The notes below the pieces were generated by a model. It was not told the DNA's origin. It did not search any database and saw nothing but the letters and a program-made list of their open reading frames with translations. A DNA stretch of 64,000 bases from Setomelanomma holmii. Lineage: Eukaryota; Ascomycota; Dothideomycetes; Pleosporales; Phaeosphaeriaceae. The position numbers and the translations under genes were made by a program. This document shows, in pieces, positions 20,685 to 32,359 of the stretch; position 1 is the first letter of the stretch; each line of letters begins with the position of its first letter. The DNA is taken from the NCBI GenBank assembly GCA_010015745.1, contig ML978165.1, positions 372,001-436,000 of the forward strand, in the 5' to 3' direction.

Positions 20685-22574
20685 CATGTCCGAACACCCA
20701 AGAATTGAAGAGAAGGGAGCCAAGTCCTACTCGCAACACCAAGATGCAGTACGGCGAGGGGCACATCCTTCTCTCTCTATGTCATTGACACGCTGAAGGT
20801 CGTTCGAAAGCACTTTTGGTACGCTTGATACGCCTCAGACACTTTGTACTATGAACAATCTCCTTTTCTCTTCTCAGTTTCTCTCCTCTTGCATCCTCTC
20901 ACTCTTGTCACAAACTTGGTTAGCTGGTTCATGCGCGACATGCGAACGGCGTTCAAATCCGCAAGGGAGGGTCCAAACTCAAAAAGATTTTGCTTTTCGT
21001 GGTTAATGTTTAGCTCTTCAAGCTCTTCTCCTCGGGGTCTGGAACTGGATTATTAGGGTACGGGAAGACAACTGATCAAAGTCTCTGAGGGATTTGGAAT
21101 CAGAATGCAGCTGATTGACGCTGGCTATAGCTATGCAATGCGAATGATTGGAAGTGGACAAAGTACTGTTCATCGTGGTTGTGATGATGCAGTAAGATGG
21201 CTGAGTCGTACCTGCCATATGCACCACCAAGGCAGGAGCTCGCGGCTGCAGACTTCCTTCTCAGCGCAGCCATTGTTCTGCCCCAGCCAGCTCATTACCA
21301 ATTCCACACTCACTTTCTAATCAGACAGTACTAGATACCCACCACAGCCACGGGTGAAGCATCATCCGACTTTATCCGCGAGACATGTATGCAGCACTCG
21401 CCGAATCACACCGCAATATCACACTCCCAGGTTTGTTCACCAGTCCACTGAAGCAGGGATAGCGACTTAGGCAGCTTGCCGATCCCGCAGATGCAGGTAC
21501 GTACCTTTCTACCCGAGATTTCCGCGACTGCAGCCAGGGCATCAAAGCACGCAAGTATGGCAGTGGCACGCCATTCCGAGCTTGAAAAACTGCAGCTCGA
21601 GTCCACCTATGGGACAACCCGGTTTTGATCCCAGAAGGACCGATAGAACAATGCAACAATCGCGAGCTGGCTCGGCAGACTATCGGCAGCGAGCTAACGT
21701 TATCAGCATCTCATTCAACAACTCCTTGATTCGATCATGCTTGATACTCAAGCATGGCGCAATATTAGGGGCATGTAAGAATGGCTAACACCGATTTCAG
21801 CGCTGATTTGTTGCTGGTATCAGCTTAAGGCGCAGACTGTACAACTTCCATAAAGCTGATTACTTTTTCTTGCTTCTGGACCGGGTGAAGCAGCAACTTG
21901 ACTGTTTACACGAGTCGAGCGACTTGCCCGAAGCCGTCGGCAGTCCACTCATTACGCAGCAAGTCCGACTGTCTCACCGCTACCATTAAGAGTGTCATCG
22001 CGTTTCCTAAAACGTCATCCCCACTCTAAACGGCTCTTGACGCGCTAACGCACCTTATGATCCACCGCCAAACTCCACCAGGTATAGTACGTCGCACGCT
22101 ATACAGATCGGGGATGGCATCTTCGGCAACGCATCATACTCATCAGGGTGCTGTCGTGGAGCTCGGAATTATTTTTTGACGCGTGCATGAGTTGATAAGC
22201 ATAGCGTACCCTGATGGTTGAGATCCCACGTTGGGTCGCCGCGGGAAGCTGTCGCGATAAAACCACAGTCGCGCCCACATTGGTCGTCCATTGGCCGCCA
22301 GCTGCTCGAGACGAGTGTCCTCCGTCCTGTTTTCTTCTGTCGTCGCGTGGTGTGATCCCAGCTATAGGCGACGCAGAGTGCAAGAAATTGGACAAAGAAT
22401 GGCAAGCTGAAGCGGCGTTTACCGTTGAGAGAGTCCTCTTCGCAAGCTGAAGAACGCCATACTTGGACGCTGCGACACGGTGATCGAGATCAGGTATTGG
22501 GCGGGATAAGAGCTGGCCAGCACTCCATAAGACACAGAAAGAGACTTCACAAGCACCATTCAGTAATTGTGAAG
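20685..22574. other. Long intergenic region, nothing recognised
   Basis: About 1.9 kb. The first few hundred bases are def1 3' sequence. No frame on either strand shows protein-family motifs, and I found no tRNA boxes or repeats. Confidence 0.4.
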
Positions 22575-23685
22575 ATGGCGACGTCGACTTCAATTATGAC
22601 CACGACCCTACCACATCATGCAGGACCTCAAGTGTCACCACTGCTCCGAATGCCGTTGGAGATTCGCCTGATGATCTACGAATACCTGCTGTACCCTTCG
22701 ATACATCCCTCCACGGGTACGGGCACGTCCGTCGCGAACCTTCTACCAGACTTTCACACATACTACTCAGAAGACACAAATAATGATCCTTTCACACTAA
22801 GTGTCCGAACCATGGACCCATGGTTAGGTTCGCAGGGATCAAGAACATGGAGGCGCAGGAGTACCTACCACATCCGCACTGGTAAGTCATTTTTGTTTTT
22901 CAACCTCTAGAACTTGGCCAGAGGAAGTAGACGAAGCAAGATTCGTAGACATGAAGCGCATGACAGGCTCCTTGCTAACGTGCATGGCAGGTCCATTCCT
23001 AACAACCACAACTCCAACAACATATCGCATTCTCCTCTCGCCCTACACCGCACACCTCGGACAAAGCGTCTCTTCCCTCCTCACACTAAACCGGCAAATC
23101 CACGCCGAAGCTTCAAAAGTCCTATACTCAACATACTGCTTCTCCTTCCACACGAGCATCGAAGCAGCCGTACCCTTCCTGTCCGACCTAACCCCAGTGG
23201 CACGAAGCCACGTCCGCCACATCAGCTTTACCAAAAAAGCCCTCCCCTACACCAAAGAATTCGACCGCGCAGAATGGTCAGGTCTGTGCGAATACATCGC
23301 GCTCCATCACGAAGCAGCACGCACACCCAACCCCAACGTCCCAGAAGCCCTAGGCTTCAAACTCCGCTCCATTCACCTAAACATCATCGGCGGCAAGCCG
23401 GATATTGGCTGGGACAGTATTGCGCCTATTCTGGCGGCGGATTATAATACCATGACGCGCATGCGCCAGGAGTGGGGTGGAGGGGGGGCGTTTGGGGGCG
23501 TGGATCTTGAGTGGGCGGAACAATTGATGGAGATTAAGGGATTGAGGAGGTTGAATGTTAAAGCGCTGGTGGAACATTGTCCTAGGCCTGTGAGTGAGAA
23601 GCTGGCATTTTGGGTCGCGTTTAGTAAGAGTGTGGAAGCAGGTGGGTTTGCCGAGTGGATGAGGAGTGTTATGGTCGAGGCATAG
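22575..23685 (+). CDS. F-box-like / 2EXR-type protein
   Basis: Exons 22575-22881 and 22991-23685, 333 residues; the 109 bp intron starts GTAAGT and has a GCTAAC branch site 13 bp before its AG. Residues 23-39 (LLRMPLEIRLMIYEYLL) are the F-box-like/2EXR motif that is very common in filamentous ascomycetes. Later blocks (SLLTLNRQIHAEASKVLYSTYCFSF) are the usual companion sequence. Such proteins may be adaptors in ubiquitin ligase complexes, but most members are uncharacterised. The retained-intron alternative meets a stop at 22908. Confidence 0.82.
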
Positions 23686-24341
23686 GATCTCGTGGTGGAA
23701 CGCGTAGAGCACCTTTCAATCTGGTGTTGTATTGTTGTATTGCTGCATTGCTGCATGAGCGGGCGCATGGAGCTTGAGGTATTGTTAGGTTTGACAGGCA
23801 TTGCGTAGGACATCATATGTATGCTTACAAATGCTTACCGAACATCTCAATGATGGCCGATTCCCTCTCTTTGTATCTCTACTTTGGTATTCCGTAAGTA
23901 CTGGGCGTGGAGTCAAGTCAATTGCGTTCAAACACTTCCCATCCTCAACCTCGAGACGGTTGTCTCCGCACGACTACCTGAGGACGTCTTGTACAGTCAA
24001 AAAGAATAGGAAGTTGAGTGACCTTGTATGACCTTCAGTCTCCTATAGAGAGCCCGAAACGGATGTGAGTGACAGAGATATCCCGCTACCATGGCTGTTT
24101 CGTCACAATTAGGTATTTTACAAACCCCCGGCCTCGTGCTTCCATCCCTCTACCTATCTACAGCTTTCACAGGCGCAAGCTACACGCCATGAATCACCTA
24201 GCAGCGCCCCAACCCTTCAGTACACAAATACTGCGCCGCTTGCTCGATAAGATCACGCACCACCCCGGCGATCGCCTCAACAGTGATTCAGGTCAACCTC
24301 GACTAGTGCAACCTGGACGAACTTAATCAACCAGAGGTCCA
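23686..24341. other. Intergenic, nothing recognised
   Basis: About 650 bp. The first bases contain a short ATTGTTGT/ATTGCTGC repeat (about 23728-23757). The rest is unremarkable promoter sequence. Confidence 0.4.
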
Positions 24342-26411
24342 ATGCTTAAGGACATCGACCATCCGACGGATATATCGGCAGAGTCGCAGGCCAATTTGTC
24401 TACTGGGGGCATGGCTTCGTCAAATACCAGCACCGCGCCAGCGCCAGCCACCGATCAAGGCATGTCCTGTACTACGCCAAAACCACCACAACCGGAGACC
24501 CAAGAGCATGAAGGCTCGCCACTCAAATATTATAGCTACTTCAAGTCTTTCCGCGGACGCAGTGTGTGGGACGCGGATGAGGATGAATTTGGCGGTGGGA
24601 GGAAGTACTCGATTGAGACGACAGAAGAGTCGATGGGGTCGCCGAATATCAAGGAGTTGACGGTGAAGAGCGATGTTGAAGTCACGCTGGAATCTAGGGA
24701 TGAAGAAGACTCGAAGTCGCCAACACACTTGAACCTGGACAGCGGGGACTATATCAAGTCCTTCCGCGGTCGGAGCGCATGGGACGCAGACGACGACGAG
24801 TTTGATTCTAGACGGAAGTACTCAACAGTAACGTTGAGAAAAGACGAATCATCTCAACTGCCGACACCGGTGTTGTCGCTCTCGAAGATCCGCTCGCCTC
24901 GATTGTTGTCGCCATATCCACTTCCACGCCCATCACCAGGACACGAAGTCGAGTCCGCCACTCCATCAAAGCTGTATGCTGGAGACTTCTTCAAGTCTTT
25001 CAAAGGCCGCACGTCTTTCGACCCTGACGACGATGAGTTCGACAATAACCATCGGTAAACAACTGAGGTTCTGACCTCACCCGTGACCCCAACAACGACA
25101 AACAGCAAGCCAAAGCACAATCGTAAAACCAGCTGGGCCGATCAAATCGCAAACGCAAACCCCGCATCATCTCATGAAACTCCAAAGCAAACGGCGCTCG
25201 AATCAAAAGATGACGATGAGCAAGTCTCGCTCACCTCGACTTCATGCACAACCAGTGTAACACTTCGCACGCCGCTCCAAGTCCTTCACTTACAACCACA
25301 CAAAACCATCCACCGCACCGAAGGCAAAAAGATGCGCTCCACGCTCTCTAACACGCTAAACATCAGCCCCTATAAAGGCAGCATATGGGATCCCGAAGAT
25401 GACGAGTGGACAGACATAGACGCAGCAAAAGTCGTCGAGACGTTTCAAGCATCGTACAGATCGCCTGTTCCACAAAGTCCAACGAAGACGGGCGCCATGT
25501 CGTATTTCAGCACTGCAGTTCAAGAGACAGTCAAATCGGTGTTGACGTCGCCGCGCAAGAAAGCGGCGGAGGAGAAGATGTGGGAAGAGGAGCAGGTAAG
25601 GGATAAGATTGAGGAATTGGCGAATACGTGGTGTAGTGATGCGGACGGGGATGTGAACGATGAGATCATGAAGGGTGTTTTCCTTCAAGATCGTATGGGC
25701 AATTTCTTACCAAGCCCATCGCCACGCAACATGCATATCATCGACCTGGACGCGTACTTCAACAGCGATGATCAGCTCGTCCAGCATGCTTCTCCTCGAC
25801 TTTGCGACGCGGTCGCCACGGTCCTGTCGCACACCAGCAAGGATTGCCTGGAAGCCTTCCTCGATCCGTCAGTCAAGGAGTTCGTGTATCGGCGAGAGCT
25901 CGACCAGAACAAAGGCGGCCTCATCCTCATTGTTCGGCGCACAGGCAACGAAGTCCATTGTGGCGTGTACATTACCTTCGGGTTCATGAAGCAATGGAAG
26001 CTGTACGTCAAGTCGCTTATCAGCATTACCGGACAGTGGCACGAGGTTTATGTCACGGTGAAGCCTGGCATCATGCCGATTGAAGACGGTGTGGTCGAGT
26101 GGGGCATCATCAAGTCGGATCTGTCTGAGCCCGAGACTGCAGTCAGCCGTCCCACCGTCGCCGCTGGGCCGCGCAAGCTCGAGCTGTCTCCCTCCAAGAA
26201 GGCTCCAACTCCCTCGGAGGCGGTGGACGAGACGAATCCCAAGTTTATGCTGTACCAGAGCCGCATTCTGGCGCGGTGGCTTCTGCGGGATATCTGGTAC
26301 ATGTTCGACAAGCGCTACGAGTGCATCGCAACCTGGGAGGCGGATAGTGTGGGTACCGATGTGCGGCTTAAGCGGGAACTGGTTGGTGCGGAGGATGATG
26401 AGGACGAATAG
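24342..26411 (+). CDS. Conserved protein with four acidic WD-x-DDDEF motifs
   Basis: Two exons, 24342-25054 and 25106-26411, 672 residues; the 51 bp intron (GTAAAC...CAG) joins H-R to K-P in phase. Four copies of one short motif occur: about 66-83 (KSFRGRSVWDADEDEF), 136-154, 216-233 and a divergent copy at 325-339 (YKGSIWDPEDDEW). Between them are low-complexity Ser/Thr/Pro linkers. The C-terminal 300 residues look folded (KKAAEEKMWEEEQVRDKIEELANTW, then LILIVRRTGNEVHCGVYITFGF). I do not recognise the family. Because the last motif adjoins the folded part, the earlier copies may be duplicated ligand segments. Confidence 0.8.
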
Positions 26412-26767
26412 GTCAAAGGAAGAGACGATAGAGGTCACAGTTGTCGCTGCATCTTGCTCGCAGCGTGGAGTGGACTCAGCCTGTACACGTCAGTTATGTT
26501 AGGGAGCTCACGGTATCAATAGCGTCGAAATCGCATTGGCCAAGTTGGTGAGGTCGAATGGTATTGATTTATGTCGGAGAGAAACCGTATGTCATCTTTT
26601 CGTGATGTTCATGTCCAGACCGCAGCCGCACCCATCCAATGCAGCGTGTCTCTCAGCACCACACCTTTGTCATTCCCTCATGCTCATGTAGTCCATATCG
26701 ATGCCCATAGCTTTCGCAAGAACTCCGTAACCGAATGAAATGTCGCGCCGTCCCCGGAGATTGTCGC
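26412..26767. other. Convergent 3' region
   Basis: About 350 bp between two converging genes. It should hold both 3' UTRs; nothing else is seen. Confidence 0.4.
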
Positions 26768-27136
26768 TTATCGCAGACGCCTGGCCTCACGCTCAGACTC
26801 GAGTAGGCAGAGAATGTCGTTCTCGCGGACTTTCAAGTTGTCAGCTCTCATGATTCTTCGCAGTTTCAGCGAGTTTCTGGCGTACCTGGGCCCTTGACGT
26901 TACGGATGATGGAACGGGTCTGGTCGTCCATGAACTCGACACGGCACTGGGTGACACCACCACGAGATCCTGAGATAAAACTGTCAGCCCATGTCCATCC
27001 TGATGCCTTTATCTCAACTGCCGCCATTCTCCATTTCCCAGCATTGTCACTGTCCAGATTGTGGGTTGCGCATACCGGTTCGGCCAAGGACACGAGTGAC
27101 CTTGACGAGCTTGACGGGGGCCTTAGCGGTATCCAT
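26768..27136 (-). CDS. rps28: 40S ribosomal protein S28
   Basis: Three exons on the minus strand: 27136-27076, 26969-26886 and 26829-26768, giving 68 residues. The protein reads MDTAKAPVKLVKVTRVLGRT, then SRGGVTQCRVEFMDD, then VREND...LESEREARRLR, an almost textbook eS28. It sits near the mRNA exit region of the small subunit. Introns are 106 and 56 bp with canonical ends. One small oddity is Cys where many eukaryotes have Val in the TQVRVEF block. The gene is too short and too split to appear as one open frame. Confidence 0.97.
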
Positions 27137-27757
27137 GATGTGCAATTGATTATTCGACAGTAATCGGTCGTTTGTGTGGAGTTGGGCGTCGGGTCGTAAT
27201 GTCGCGGTTGGTGAGGCGTGCGAACTTCGTGAAGGTCAAAATTCGCTGCGGTGTTGCGCATGGGCCACGTCGACACTAAGCGAACGAGCGGAGTGCCAAG
27301 ACCCGGATGACAGGGGCATTGCAAAGCGGCGAGACTCCCACACTTCAAACACCACAACACCACGTTCGCTCATCCATCGAAGACATTCCTCTCTCGTGGA
27401 TACCGAGATCCAATACCAACACATAGAGACGACAAAGTGATGCACGCTGGGGATTGCCTCCGCGAGCCGTGCAACGAAGCTACCTCTACAGCCAACCAAT
27501 GATCATGGCGGCTAGTGCCATATTAATCACTTTGGTCGCTATGAACGACTACGCTTTGGGTCTGTTGTATCCTTTTCCAATCGCAAAAGCCACCGATAGC
27601 ATCGATTGGCGTCTCATTCTTTGACGACACCCATTGTCGCGCCTCAATTTCACTCAAAGACATTCAGGAGACGCAGTTTAGGTCAACAATTATGCATTAC
27701 TTCTCAGTGGTCTAATCGGTCATTTCTTATCTAACCCCGCAGGATAACACAGCATTT
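27137..27757. other. rps28 promoter and 3' side of the pectate lyase pseudogene
   Basis: About 620 bp, no gene. The part next to 27137 should contain the rps28 promoter; I see no certain element. Confidence 0.4.
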
Positions 27758-28804
27758 CTACGCTGTCTTGTTCGCCAGGCTGGGCCAGAATTCACCCAAC
27801 CATGAGTATGGATTAGCAGGAACATACTGCTTGAGGACAGTCCCATTGAAAGTCGTAATGCGATCGCGAGTCATGTGGTACAGCGCGTACTTCTCATCTG
27901 GGCCTGTCAAAACGAAGTCAGGGTATGTCTCACATCCAGTTCGTACATATAACACTTACCGATGCCAACGGTGTAAGGCACGGTCTGGACGTTGTTGCCG
28001 ATCTCCTTATCGACCATGAACTTGACGTCCACGATCTGGGCGTCCTTGACACGGTACTCGTCGCAGTAGTTGGGATTGATTATGCCCATCCCAGTGCCAT
28101 TGATAGCAATGACGTTCTGGATAGTGGCGTTACGCTTCGACTGGTTCAAGCAGTTGCCGCAGGACTGGTGAGTGTACCAAAGGTATCCGCGACGAATCCA
28201 GTAATGTTGCATTTGCCGCCAAGCGAATTGTCCTGGAAGATTTTGTCCTGTGCATTCCGAGCACCACCGCCGATGACACGGAGCTGGGTGTTGAGACCCT
28301 TGCTTGTGAGGGCATCTTCACACACATCCTCCCACCAGACTAATGACGAAAGTCAGCTTCGATCGAACATCGTGGTTCTTCTACCATTAGCAATAACTCA
28401 CCAGTTTCGACCCAGGCATCTCCAAGCGCATGGATTCCCTCCGACTGGTGCTTGCCAATGATCACGTTCCGGATAGTCGATCCAGGAAGCAAGTTGAAGA
28501 CAGCATCCGCATCAGTACCCTCGGCCTGCTCATTACATGAGCCCTCAGGACGCTCATATCGCTTCATCTGTCCGTCAAAAATCTCTCCAGGCTGGATATA
28601 CATATTATAGTTCAAGACGACCGTCTCCTTCGCGATCGGAAACTCGAGGATTGGGAACGGAAACCTTGGTGGTGGGCGGTCACCCTAGTCACCCTGCCTG
28701 GCATCAGCACCACCTTGCGGCCCATCGCCATTCTGCCAACGGACTGCTGCAGCGGAGCATGTTGAAGCGAGGAGAGGAAGAGCTATTCTTGTGCTGAACT
28801 TCAT
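27758..28804 (-). pseudogene. PL3 pectate lyase with an in-frame TAG and a one-base deletion
   Basis: Exons read 28804-28402, 28339-27960 and 27903-27758 on the minus strand. They begin with a signal peptide (MKFSTRIALPLLASTCSA) and continue with PL3 blocks: VVLNYNMYIQPGEIFDGQM, DAVFNLLPGSTIRNVIIG, VWWEDVCEDAL and SCGNCLNQ. Two lesions break it. TAG at 28687-28685 stops translation after about 39 residues. Near 28170 the frame shifts: FGTL is followed by SCGNC only if one base is added, and exon lengths sum to 929, one short of a multiple of three. An intron of 60 bp with a weak GTCCGT donor (28744-28685) could hide the TAG, but not the frameshift. Active relatives cleave polygalacturonate by beta-elimination outside the cell. 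Confidence 0.85.
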
Positions 28805-30123
28805 CTTGGCGTCTGTGTAATTGGAATTGGTAAGAGAATCCTGTGAATTGACCTGTTCCTTTCGTGCTGAAGAGAGAAAAAGGCAGCTGAGCACTCCATA
28901 TTATCACTCCCATCTACCTTATATAACCATATTCGCACTCTCTGCCCAGCCGCTTCACTTCGCAAGGCAACCACCCTCCACTTCCAACCGAGTCTACAAT
29001 TCTATCCCGCCCACACGACATCCCCAGCCACAAACTACACCTCTTCCCCGGAACAACTTCATCACTCATCTGCATTTCCGTCAATCGTTCGTCGTTGTCC
29101 CAGTGCCAAGTCGCAGCATCCATCTTGGCACAGGGACAAGCGACGTTTGCCACGCACGCCTCGCGGAGGTACGTCGGACGTTGTTTCTCTACGAATGGCG
29201 CCCTGCAGATGATTGCCAAGAGGTAGACTCCGCCGTGTTCGATTTCCCCAACTTGAGCATGGGTGATATGCGGGGTGAACTGGGGCCTGGGTGAATTGGG
29301 TTGGTGTGATGCCTCGGCCGTGGTTGGTGTGCTGGGGGTGGGATGAGATGCTTGGCGAAGGTGCGATGTTGCGCTCATCTTTAGAGAACTGGAAATCCAT
29401 CAAACAGTTTCGTATCCTACATTTCATTTAATCTTACAAGCTGTCCTGCACTGATCAAATTGGATCAGATCAACCCCTATAAAGCTATGACGTGGCTCTA
29501 GCTACTCGTACTCTCGCCCCAGTTCTCTTACCAGATGCACCAGATGCAAGGCAGGGACTGCAAAACGTTGGCGCACCTGCCGATCGCAAGCGCGGTGCGT
29601 CGCGCTGGGGTCAACCCGGGTTCCTGAGTGCACCACCCCTTCACCCAGATGGTCAAATGCTTCGCGTATCGAAGTCTGGCGATGCGTTCGCAAGCATTAG
29701 TTGATATGAAACTGTTCAGAGCAGCAATGCCGAATCATACGTAGTAGCAGTCAGTAGGATGAATGCGAGTGTTTCTTGCTGTGCTGTAGGGAGGCAAGAG
29801 ATGCCGTGAAGCGTTTCATTCTTATTCGCTATAGCTTTGAGTTCTGGAACGTTGTCTTGACGTTTTGTCTTTCTGAGTAGGAGCATTTTCCGAAACTTGA
29901 ATGGTCGACCTCTCCGCTCGTTCCGTCTTAGAAAGTACCTCCGCCCTGCTCATCTAGTTCGGTCTCTGTCTAGCTCCATATGACGTGGCGCGGTACATGC
30001 TGAAATTGGTTTCCTCAATTGTGGGGTACGCCAGCTCGTTCACTGGACCTGCTTTTCACGTATAACTGTGGCAGATTAGTCCAGCCAAGGCCTGGAAGCG
30101 AAATGAATTTTACCAATCTTCGA
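28805..30123. other. Intergenic, nothing recognised
   Basis: About 1.3 kb. The end near 28805 is the promoter side of the pectate lyase pseudogene. No frame carries recognisable motifs. Confidence 0.4.
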
Positions 30124-30792
30124 CTATGCCAACGTCAAAGCCTCTTCAGACACAGCGGCCGCTTCGTTGCTTGCAACGATCTCCAGGTAGAGTTCAATCT
30201 TCTTGCCTCGCTTCTTGCGGGCCGATTCTGCTTGATTGGTGTAGAACAGCACGTCGCTCTTCAACTCCGGATAGTTGTCCCAAATGTCATCCCAAGACCT
30301 TCGGTTGTCTTTATTATAGCTGATGATTGTACTGCTGTGCCAATAAGCGATGAGAACATCGCGGAAGAGGTTCGTGAGTTTCGAGTTGGTCTCTGTCATC
30401 GTGCAGCAATATTCAGCCATCTCTGGCTCGACACAGATTGCAGGTGTGCGACTGGGCGGAAAGTAGACCTTATGTAAGAAGCGCATGACGACGTTCTTGA
30501 ACTCGGGCGCATCGAGGTAGTCGCCCAAAGCCCATGCATTTGCACCTTCGTCAACTTTGAGACGATCCAGTGAGTCGTTGTCGTCAATGTATACGCCGTA
30601 GTACAAAAATCCAACGAAGAGTCCAAAGGTGTTCGGGTCGAAGTGCGCGAGGGTGACTTTGTTGTCGTTGCTTTCCTTGAACGTGTCGGGCCGCATGGCG
30701 CGCTCGAAGTAGCCGGAGAAGCGTGCCAGGAGCGCCTTAGGAAGGCTCCAGGTGCCCGTTTCTCCTGCACCAGACATGACAGTGACTTCCAT
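30124..30792 (-). CDS. BTB/POZ-domain protein
   Basis: 222 residues from the ATG at 30792. The N-terminal 70 residues show the BTB core (SLPKALLARFSGYFERAM, then VTLAHFDPNTFGLFVGFLYYG). The rest is helical with a basic KKRGKKIELY segment near the end. An upstream exon is likely: a D-V-V-K-L stretch, the usual start of a BTB fold, ends at a GTAAGT donor at 30864-30859 and can be joined in frame to sequence before 30792, but I found no ATG for it. Fungal BTB proteins of this size are usually of unknown role; some act as Cul3 adaptors. Confidence 0.72.
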   Translation of the reverse strand: MEVTVMSGAGETGTWSLPKALLARFSGYFERAMRPDTFKESNDNKVTLAHFDPNTFGLFVGFLYYGVYIDDNDSLDRLKVDEGANAWALGDYLDAPEFKNVVMRFLHKVYFPPSRTPAICVEPEMAEYCCTMTETNSKLTNLFRDVLIAYWHSSTIISYNKDNRRSWDDIWDNYPELKSDVLFYTNQAESARKKRGKKIELYLEIVASNEAAAVSEEALTLA

Positions 30793-31227
30793 GGTCGGTC
30801 CTTGTAGACTACGACTCGTCAGACAACGAGGTAATGTGTACGACGTGAAAGGCTTTCAACTTACAGCTTGACGACATCATCTCTTTTGTGAGGTAGAGAT
30901 GATGATGCTATGACGATGTAATGGTTGAGGATGTTATTTCTGGAGCAATCAATTGAGGGTTAGAAGGCGCTGAAGGCGTTGCAGGCAATCGTGCACAAGG
31001 TTTTGAGGGAGGCGCTAGTCCCATGACGTGAAAGTGAGAGTGAAGATGAGGCGTACACAGATGGCAAAAGCATCACTCTTTTGTTTCTGTCCACTTTCCA
31101 GGTCGTGAGCTAGAACGAAGCAGGAGCGAGATAAGCAGGTGGGGCGCAAACGTGAACTAGGCTTGCAGTGTACTTCCAAGAGACACTTTCTGTTTGAAGA
31201 CCTGCCTGCACTATTGAATATTGCATC
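30793..31227. other. Intergenic, possible 5' exon of the BTB gene
   Basis: About 430 bp. Apart from the donor site at about 30864, nothing is seen. Confidence 0.35.
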
Positions 31228-32359
31228 TCACCACTGTTTGCTTAGTGCCACGACACTCTCCTTCAAACTAGTCCAGCCACTTCCCTTCACCCATTTCAGC
31301 ACTTCTTGCGATCTCTTCGTTGGAGGTACGACCCTGTCGTCGCTTTGTCCCTCGACATCCATCGGGAATGTCTTCTCAGGGTAGGCCTTCCTCAAGATCT
31401 CTAGGATCTGATTCCAGTTCCAGCGCTCAGCATATCCAAAAATTCGCTCCCCGTCAACATTGGAGTGAATGAGTGCAGAAACATGTAACAGCGCATCGTC
31501 TAGTGGGGAAATGTACCACTGCGGATCAACGATAGAAGTGAGCTGATGGAAGCCTTCGCCTGAGAATGCACTGTAGATCCATGCTACGGTTGATGGTAAG
31601 CCTTGGTGCTTTGGAACAAGGAGCGGGCCGAAATTGGCATTGGGAAGCTGGACTAGTTAGCTCAAATGAACCGTGTATGATAGCGCCGGCAAAACTTACG
31701 ACACTGTTCATGACAAAGCTGGGCTTGTTCTCCTTCACCCACTTCCACATCTCTTTCTCAGTTTCGCTCTTCATTGCGGCATACACCAACATGCCCTTGC
31801 TAGTTGGCGTCTCGGCGGTCTTAGCTTGCTCAAGTGCTGTGTCGTGAAATGTCGTCTCATCAAGCACGAAATCGTGATCGAGCTTCGTCTTTGGGAATGA
31901 CGCCGCGAACGACGATGAGGTTGTGACGAAGCGCGTGACAGTCGGCGTCTTTGCGCAAGCCTTCAGTGCGTTTAGTGCGGCGTTGCGACCAAGATTTAGG
32001 GCCTCATCGATATCGAGAATGCCACCGACAGGCGCAGCCACATGAACAAAGCCCTCGATGCCTACATGAGTTGATTGTTAATTACCTGTAGCCACGTTCG
32101 GTCGACACTGCCCACCTTTGACGTGATCATCGTAGCAGCCTTCTGTGGTCATATCCGGTACTCCAACCAGGTCAAACTTCGCTATTTTGTACTTTTCAAC
32201 GAAGAACTCCTTCAGCCACTTCGTCTTCTCCACATCTCTTACCGCACCACGGACATTATATCCTCGAATGAGTAGCTGGTCAGCGACGTAGCTTCCAATG
32301 AGTCCGTTGACACCAGTCACGAAGATAGTGGCTCCGGGCTGTATGGCAACAGTAGACAT
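31228..32359 (-). CDS. Dihydroflavonol-4-reductase-like NADP-dependent reductase
   Basis: Exons 32359-32116, 32061-31700 and 31647-31228, 341 residues; introns are 54 and 52 bp. The Rossmann motif TGVNGLIG is at 15-22 and the active-site pair Tyr175 and Lys179 is in VYAAMK. The HVAAPVG and TSSSFAA blocks are typical of the extended SDR (DFR/aldehyde reductase) group. The C-terminal half (FGYAERWNWNQILEILRKAYP) is the usual substrate lobe. The unspliced frame ends early, which shows the second intron is needed. Fungal relatives reduce aldehydes, ketones or methylglyoxal-like compounds; the substrate here is unknown. Confidence 0.9.

Noticed and set aside
26866..27363. Minus-strand open frame of 165 codons
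   Set aside because: It is a read-through of rps28 exon 2 and its introns; the three-exon eS28 model explains the sequence.
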